Both the position numbers and the translations under genes were made by a program. 11,462 bases of DNA from Nostoc sp. CHAB 5715 (GTDB taxonomy: Bacteria; Cyanobacteriota; Cyanobacteriia; Cyanobacteriales; Nostocaceae), in assembly GCF_020829685.1 (NCBI RefSeq), contig NZ_JAIVFR010000101.1, positions 1 to 11,462 on the forward strand, written 5' to 3'. The notes under the pieces were generated by a model. The model ran no database searches and had not been told where the DNA came from. It saw only the letters and a program-made list of their open reading frames with translations. This document shows positions 8,357 through 11,462 of the stretch, in pieces. Each line of letters opens with the position of its first letter. The stretch's first letter is position 1.

Positions 8357-8872
8357 AAACAACCAACTCTAAATATTTATCAGCGAATTCAGACCTACAT
8401 TGAACAAATATCGAAGCTGTTTGACTACAATACATTCCTAGTTATTACTTATGGAAATCAGGCACGAGTCGGTACATTAACCTCAGACTGGCAGGAGTTT
8501 TTGCCCTGGCGCACCATTGATGGTGAGGCAGTTGCCGTGGTGAGGCAGTCCGATCTTGGGGGTTTCCCCCAGGAGGAACTGCCGAAAGGGTTCTCCGGCA
8601 TAAGCAAACTGCCGTTAGCGTCAGCGGTAGCGTTCGCGCAGCGTCTCGTAGAGAGGAACGAGCGTCACCCGGAGGGGGAAGATTTTCCTGCCAAGGGCGT
8701 AACTGAACTAGAGGTGCTGATTCAAGGCATTTTTGACAAACGGCGTTTCCTAGAGCAAGTATTGCACTTGATAGTGTTTGAGGAGAACGGAACCAGCATT
8801 AGTAAAAAATTGCTTCGCCGACCTTTTTGTACTACACAGTACCCCAAAAAATCTTCGTGCCAAGCCTGGTAA
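8357..8872 (+). pseudogene. hsdR: Remnant of type I restriction endonuclease subunit R (hsdR), interrupted by a repeat
   Basis: The frame directly after the nifN stop reads TLNIYQRIQTYIEQISKLF and continues through YNTFLVITYG, ARVGTLTSDW and LPWRTIDGE, then, after an insertion, through KGVTELEVLIQGIFDKRRF and LIVFEENGTSISKKL. This is the N-terminal region of HsdR, the DNA translocase/nuclease subunit of type I restriction systems. It covers the segment that follows the catalytic ELK motif and precedes the KKLAAYHQ-type motif. Both ends are lost: the catalytic PD-(D/E)xK residues are absent upstream, and homology stops near 8812, well before the helicase motifs, followed by about 20 unrelated codons to TAG-free stop TAA at 8870-8872. 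No start codon fits an intact gene; the TTG at 8501 is internal. No hsdM or hsdS is seen. It is a fossil, not a working enzyme. Confidence 0.8.
8537..8686. repeat. About 150-bp palindromic repeat element inserted in the hsdR remnant
   Basis: HsdR similarity breaks after TIDGEAVA and resumes at PAKGVTELEV, leaving about 50 extra codons. The insert starts with a hairpin (GGCAGT and AACTGCC outside, CTTGGGGG and CCCCCAG inside, 8544-8583) and continues with a segment of the GCGCAGCGTCTCGTAGAGA type, which I recall as dispersed repeat sequence in Nostocales genomes. A 12-bp direct repeat, TGGTGAGGCAGT, lies at 8521-8532 and 8538-8549 at its left edge. The length keeps the hsdR frame open. Exact borders are uncertain by about ten bases. 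Confidence 0.6.
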
Positions 8873-8941
8873 GTGCTGAGTTATCAATAATTAGTAGAAA
8901 AGCTAAATCACAATTCAATATTCCCAATTGCTACTTTCAGC

Positions 8942-9325
8942 ATGAAAGTTATAACTATGAACACAAGTTGGTATGAACAAGAGCTAGTCAAAGAATTCAA
9001 AACGGTTATTGCTCATTCTTTTCCACAAGTCGAGGAATTGCTAAAACACTGTCATGTTAAACTCATCGAGTCTTATTGGGGAAGACCTCGTGTTCACTTT
9101 CTACCATACTTCACAATTTATTGCCCTGACAATCTGATTGCTGCTGTCAAAGCCCAGATATCTATACTCACAGAAGTAGCAGAATATGCAGGATTAGTTG
9201 AGGTTGTCTGCCTAAATGCTACACATCTGCTGCGAGATCCGATGTCGAAGGTAAAGCAGACAGATCCGCGTTTGTGGTTAGAACTGCAATGGCTTCCAAC
9301 ACAAGAACAAGAACACTTGCTATGA
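8942..9325 (+). CDS. Hypothetical protein, 127 residues (122 from the second ATG)
   Basis: I do not recognise this protein. It is a soluble-looking, mixed alpha/beta sequence with no signal peptide, no membrane segment and no Cys-rich metal motif. It has a hydrophilic helical N-terminus, a central hydrophobic strand with a proline (HFLPYFTIYCPDN, about 57-69), an Ala/Val-rich helix, and a Trp/Gln-rich end (LWLELQWLPTQEQ). Codon use resembles the neighbouring nif genes and the length is sound for a small real gene. The start is ambiguous between ATG 8942 and ATG 8957, neither with a clear Shine-Dalgarno. It lies between the hsdR remnant and another unknown small gene in the same direction. A role linked to nitrogenase is possible only by position. 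Confidence 0.6.
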   Translation: MKVITMNTSWYEQELVKEFKTVIAHSFPQVEELLKHCHVKLIESYWGRPRVHFLPYFTIYCPDNLIAAVKAQISILTEVAEYAGLVEVVCLNATHLLRDPMSKVKQTDPRLWLELQWLPTQEQEHLL

Positions 9326-9363
9326 TTTCCCGACTTTGAGTGCAACTACAAAAGTGCTTTTTG

Positions 9364-9385
9364 CGCCATCTTTGAATAGATGGCG
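9364..9385 (+). terminator. Perfect stem-loop between the two small unknown genes
   Basis: CGCCATCT (9364-9371) pairs perfectly with AGATGGCG (9378-9385) around a 6-base loop, about 40 bp after the first unknown gene. No T-run follows, so termination is possible but not assured. It suggests that the two small genes are not a tight operon. Confidence 0.5.
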
Positions 9386-9449
9386 TGATTAAAACATGCA
9401 GAAACATTGTATTTTTTGACTAATAATTCCCAATCCCTAGTTATTTACT

Positions 9450-9812
9450 ATGAATAAATCCCCCCTTCCCGCAGATGATTTGCCTCCAACTGGAGCGCCT
9501 ATACTTAATGAGTTATTCTACAGGCAATTAGAAGAAGCTACTTGCAGGCGATTTTATCAAGCCTGCGGCCCAATTATGCGAGTTTTACTATCAAATTGTC
9601 ACTGGTATTTCAAGATAAATACTAGTCCTCTGATGTTACTCATTATCTGTTATGACATAGAAAGTTATCTGCATATAGTCGATGCTATTCCCCAGTTCAT
9701 CAAAAAGCTGAAGCAGTTTTCCAATAAAGCCAAAATTCACCTTTTTTCACCAGATTATAAAGGAGAATCTTGGGAAATCGAGATTGAAGAAACATCAGAT
9801 GATGAAGCCTAG
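9450..9812 (+). CDS. Hypothetical protein, 120 residues
   Basis: I do not recognise this protein. The N-terminal 25 residues are proline-rich ([17 protein letters not shown]). A middle region has three Cys and aromatic residues ([14 protein letters not shown], then SNCHWYFKI, about 35-58). It is followed by a hydrophobic strand ([10 protein letters not shown], about 61-70), a Lys-rich helix ([14 protein letters not shown]), and an acidic tail rich in Glu and Asp. There is no signal peptide, and the hydrophobic stretch is too short for a confident membrane span. ATG 9450 is the first in-frame start and has no clear Shine-Dalgarno. The stop at 9810-9812 touches the edge of the modB remnant on the other strand, so the gene sits exactly at a rearrangement junction and its natural C-terminus may have been altered. 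The function is unknown. Confidence 0.55.
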   Translation: MNKSPLPADDLPPTGAPILNELFYRQLEEATCRRFYQACGPIMRVLLSNCHWYFKINTSPLMLLIICYDIESYLHIVDAIPQFIKKLKQFSNKAKIHLFSPDYKGESWEIEIEETSDDEA

Positions 9813-9923
9813 TCAAAATCCCAGCATCCAGTAAGCAGCCCAAATGCCAAGGAAGAAGGTAATAAATGTTGCAAGAAATGAAGTTTTAAGTGATATCCAG
9901 AGGGGCGATAAATCCAGTGGCAT
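9813..9923 (-). pseudogene. modB: N-terminal fragment of molybdate ABC transporter permease ModB
   Basis: On the minus strand an ATG at 9921-9923 opens a 36-codon frame beginning MPLDLSPLWISLKTSF, continuing through the first membrane helix (FLATFITFFLGIWAAYWM) and LGF, then TGA at 9813-9815. This is the start of ModB, the inner-membrane permease of the ModABC molybdate importer, as I know it from cyanobacteria, where ModB is often fused to ModC. An intact ModB continues for about 200 more residues with five or so membrane helices; here everything after the first helix is gone. It is too short to appear as a normal gene. It lies downstream of the modA remnant in the expected modA-modB order and direction. 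It is non-functional as it stands. Confidence 0.75.
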
Positions 9924-9953
9924 AGTTTTGTGGATAAGAACAGTGTTTATTAG

Positions 9954-9990
9954 GGCTGGTTTGAGTAGTGCGTTGAATCATCAACCAGCC
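9954..9990. repeat. Inverted repeat between the modA and modB remnants
   Basis: GGCTGGTT (9954-9961) pairs perfectly with AACCAGCC (9983-9990) around a 21-base loop, in what would have been the modA-modB intergenic region. It may be a former terminator or attenuator or a small dispersed repeat. Confidence 0.45.
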
Positions 9991-9999
9991 TTGTCAAAA

Positions 10000-10114
10000 T
10001 AATTCGTAATTGCAATCAGTGAGAACTTGAACTCTTCACTGATTGAAGATTGCTAAATTAAAAATTTAGTGGGGGCTTGCTTGTACCCGCTCTTTAATTA
10101 CGAATTACGAATTA
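10000..10114. repeat. Inverted TAATTCGTAATT / AATTACGAATTA repeats bounding a short element
   Basis: TAATTCGTAATT at 10000-10011 is the exact reverse complement of AATTACGAATTA, which occurs twice in overlapping form at 10096-10107 and 10103-10114. Together they bound about 100 bp with no gene. This word is common in Nostocales spacers. Confidence 0.55.
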
Positions 10115-10126
10115 GTAATTATTTGG

Positions 10127-10321
10127 TTAACTACCAGCTACCGAAAATCCCTGTTTTTCAAACACAGTTTTGGCTTGATTGCCCGATAAAAATTCTACAA
10201 AATCCTTAGCGGCATCGACATTTTTACTGCTTTTAAGAACCGCGATCGGATAGACGACGGGAGAATGGGTTTTTTCAGATGCAGTTGCTACAATTTTGAC
10301 TTTTGAATTACTGAGATATTT
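10127..10321 (-). pseudogene. modA: C-terminal fragment of molybdate-binding periplasmic protein ModA
   Basis: The minus-strand frame ending at TAA 10127-10129 reads SKVKIVATASEKTHSP, then VVYPIAVLKSSKNVDAAKDF, VEFLSGNQAKTVFEKQGF and SVAGS before the stop. This is the conserved C-terminal end of ModA, the periplasmic molybdate/tungstate-binding component of the ModABC importer, including the VYPIAVLK strand and the AKTVFEKQGF terminal helix. About 63 of the expected 240-260 residues remain. Upstream (above about 10321 on the plus-strand scale) the similarity stops, and an in-frame stop occurs at 10340-10342, so signal peptide and most binding-site residues are lost. Together with the modB fragment it shows a decayed modA-modB operon. 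Functional copies could exist elsewhere in the genome. Confidence 0.8.
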
Positions 10322-10788
10322 GTGATAACAACTTTTAAATCAACTTAAATAGGCCTTTATCACCACAAAAGTTGGATAATTACAGAAGTAATTTTTTAAA
10401 AAATACCAACTAAATAGGCTAAATGTTCTAAAATATATTTTCTATATCAAGAGATACTAAAAAATTTCATTGAGCATTCAACTCAGGACAAAGAGCAAAC
10501 TGGCAGCGATGGATCGGTTCTGGTCAAAGAGCAGGGATGATTGAATAAAGGACTATCACGACATTTCCGCAGAGGGAGCAGCACCACATTCGCGTCACCG
10601 AACAGCCCGTCGTAGACATCGCTATATTTGCACATAGCTCCCTTAATGGTGTCTGGAATAAATACCAACTTTACAGGTAATAAAATCAGAAAGTGTATAG
10701 ACAACTACAATAATTGCTACCAACTAGGTGGTAAATTTTACGACCAACTAGGTGGTAAATTTTACGACTGATAAAGAGGTAAAAAGCG
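10322..10788. other. AT-rich spacer between the modA remnant and hesA
   Basis: About 470 bp without a convincing gene. The first part (10322-10374) holds two crossing inverted repeats. The middle part has a minus-strand frame (10483-10704) whose start, LPVKLVFIPDTIKGAM, faintly resembles a transposase segment and whose remainder (LPLRKCRDSPLFNHPC) looks like translated repeat DNA; I do not call it a gene. The last 70 bp before hesA carry the tandem 24-bp repeat. The word ACCAACT occurs at 10405, 10664, 10719 and 10743. Confidence 0.5.
10720..10767. promoter_or_regulatory. Tandem 24-bp direct repeat just upstream of hesA
   Basis: Two exact copies (10720-10743 and 10744-10767) of a 24-bp unit starting CCAACTAGGTGGTAAA and ending TTTTACGA lie directly head to tail, 21 bp before the hesA ATG. 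The unit contains the near-palindrome CCA-A-CTAG-G-TGG. Perfect tandem repeats this close to a start look like an operator pair or a recent slippage duplication. The core ACCAACTAGG recurs upstream of nifE. Confidence 0.55.
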
Positions 10789-11462
10789 ATGAACTTAACA
10801 CCCAGTGAGTTAGAACGCTATCACCGCCAAATGATGCTTCCCAATTTTGGAGAGACAGCACAAAAGCGCTTGAAGTCCGCAACGGTTTTGGTTACAGGTG
10901 TAGGGGGATTAGGCGGTACATCAGCGCTTTATTTGGCAGTAGCGGGTGTTGGGCGGCTAATCCTAGTTCGGGGTGGTGACTTACGGCTAGATGATCTGAA
11001 TCGTCAGGTTCTGATGACAAATGATTGGGTAGGTAAGCCAAGAGTATTCAAAGCTAGAGAAACACTGCAAGCTATTAATCCTGATATTCAGGTGGAAGCA
11101 GTTCATGATTACGTTACAAAAGAGAATGTAGACTCTTTAGTGCAATCTGCTGATATAGCTGTTGATTGCGCCCACAATTTCACAGAGCGAAACTTGCTCA
11201 ATCAGGCTTGCGTGCGCTGGCAAAAACCAATGGTGGAAGCTGCAATGGACGGAATGGAAGCTTACCTGACGACGATTATTCCTGGTGTCACTCCTTGTTT
11301 ATCATGTTTGTTCCCAGAAAAGCCAGATTGGGATCAGCGTGGGTTCTCGGTTATCGGTGCTGTTTCTGGGACACTAGCTTGTCTTAGTGCATTAGAGGTA
11401 ATAAAGCTGATTACTAAGTTTAGTCAACCCTTATTGTCACAACTGCTGACAATCGACTTGAT
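10789..11462 (+). CDS. hesA: HesA, ThiF/MoeB-family adenylating protein (3' end beyond window)
   Basis: This frame is open to the end of the window: 224 codons of what is probably a protein of about 260-270 residues. The sequence begins MNLTPSELERYHRQM and has the nucleotide-binding GVGGLGG (37-43), the RGGDLRLDDLNRQ segment (61-73) with the conserved Asp and Arg of the ATP site, the zinc-type CLSC pair (Cys170, Cys173), and the GFSVIGAVSGTLAC helix (185-198). These mark the E1-like ThiF/MoeB/HesA superfamily, which adenylates the C-terminus of a small sulfur-carrier protein. HesA is the member known from cyanobacterial nif clusters (nifW-hesA-hesB-fdxH) and has been linked to heterocysts and nitrogenase cofactor/molybdenum supply. 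GAGG at 10776-10779 is 9 bp before the ATG. It could instead be a MoeB paralog, but the N-terminus and nif context favour HesA. Confidence 0.85.
   Translation, partial: MNLTPSELERYHRQMMLPNFGETAQKRLKSATVLVTGVGGLGGTSALYLAVAGVGRLILVRGGDLRLDDLNRQVLMTNDWVGKPRVFKARETLQAINPDIQVEAVHDYVTKENVDSLVQSADIAVDCAHNFTERNLLNQACVRWQKPMVEAAMDGMEAYLTTIIPGVTPCLSCLFPEKPDWDQRGFSVIGAVSGTLACLSALEVIKLITKFSQPLLSQLLTIDL

Noticed and set aside
8501..8872. Reading 8501-8872 as an intact 123-residue gene
   Set aside because: The TTG start is internal to an HsdR-like frame that extends upstream to 8357. The product lacks catalytic motifs and includes a repeat insertion, so it is a pseudogene.
11166..11387. 73-codon plus-strand ORF near the right end
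   Set aside because: It lies in another frame inside hesA, whose own frame is clearly the coding one.

Overview
This window looks like chromosomal DNA of a filamentous, nitrogen-fixing cyanobacterium of the Nostoc/Anabaena (Nostocales) type. The nitrogenase-related proteins match the cyanobacterial forms I remember. Seven GCGATCGC (HIP1) octamers are present. Short tandem repeats of the kind common in Nostocales fill the spacers, and the FtsH is of the cyanobacterial type. Species cannot be fixed from the sequence alone.

Left part (1-3100): a noncoding end with a hairpin repeat, a minus-strand NADPH-dependent FMN reductase family flavoprotein (361-906), a divergent 300 bp spacer, and a complete plus-strand ftsH (1210-3099) with an intact AAA+ core and HEXGH zinc site. 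A 1.1 kb spacer follows. It holds a post-ftsH hairpin, two possible tiny ORFs, a heptamer repeat, three HIP1 sites, a 12-bp/17-bp tandem repeat block, and then the hairpin-rich leader of nifH.

Middle part (4208-8356): a nitrogenase set, nifH (with an acidic/lysine-rich C-terminal tail), then nifE and nifN, which are translationally coupled (TGATG overlap with a strong Shine-Dalgarno inside the nifE tail). nifD and nifK are absent. NifH is the Fe protein (electron donor and cofactor-maturation ATPase) and NifEN is the scaffold for FeMo-co (or FeV-co) assembly, so this set could serve cofactor assembly. It may be a second, paralogous set (nifH2/E2/N2 or vnfH/E/N); sequence reading alone cannot decide which. 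NifE carries unusual substitutions, including Ser where the family normally has the Cys equivalent to the NifD cofactor ligand, and a 44-residue tail made by two 9-bp repeats.

Right part (8357-11462): a genomic scrapheap followed by another nif-type gene. Directly after the nifN stop lies a remnant of a type I restriction subunit (hsdR) with a roughly 150 bp repeat inserted in frame. Then come two small unknown genes. Next, on the minus strand, are remnants of a molybdate transporter operon: the N-terminal 36 codons of modB and the C-terminal part of modA. After an AT-rich spacer with a tandem 24-bp repeat comes hesA, a ThiF/MoeB-like gene that runs off the window. A 10-bp motif, ACCAACTAGG, occurs in the repeat before hesA and again upstream of nifE, which makes it a candidate shared regulatory site.

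The broken hsdR, modA and modB show that this region has been rearranged several times. The link between nitrogenase cofactor genes, a decayed molybdate uptake operon and hesA is the most interesting theme.
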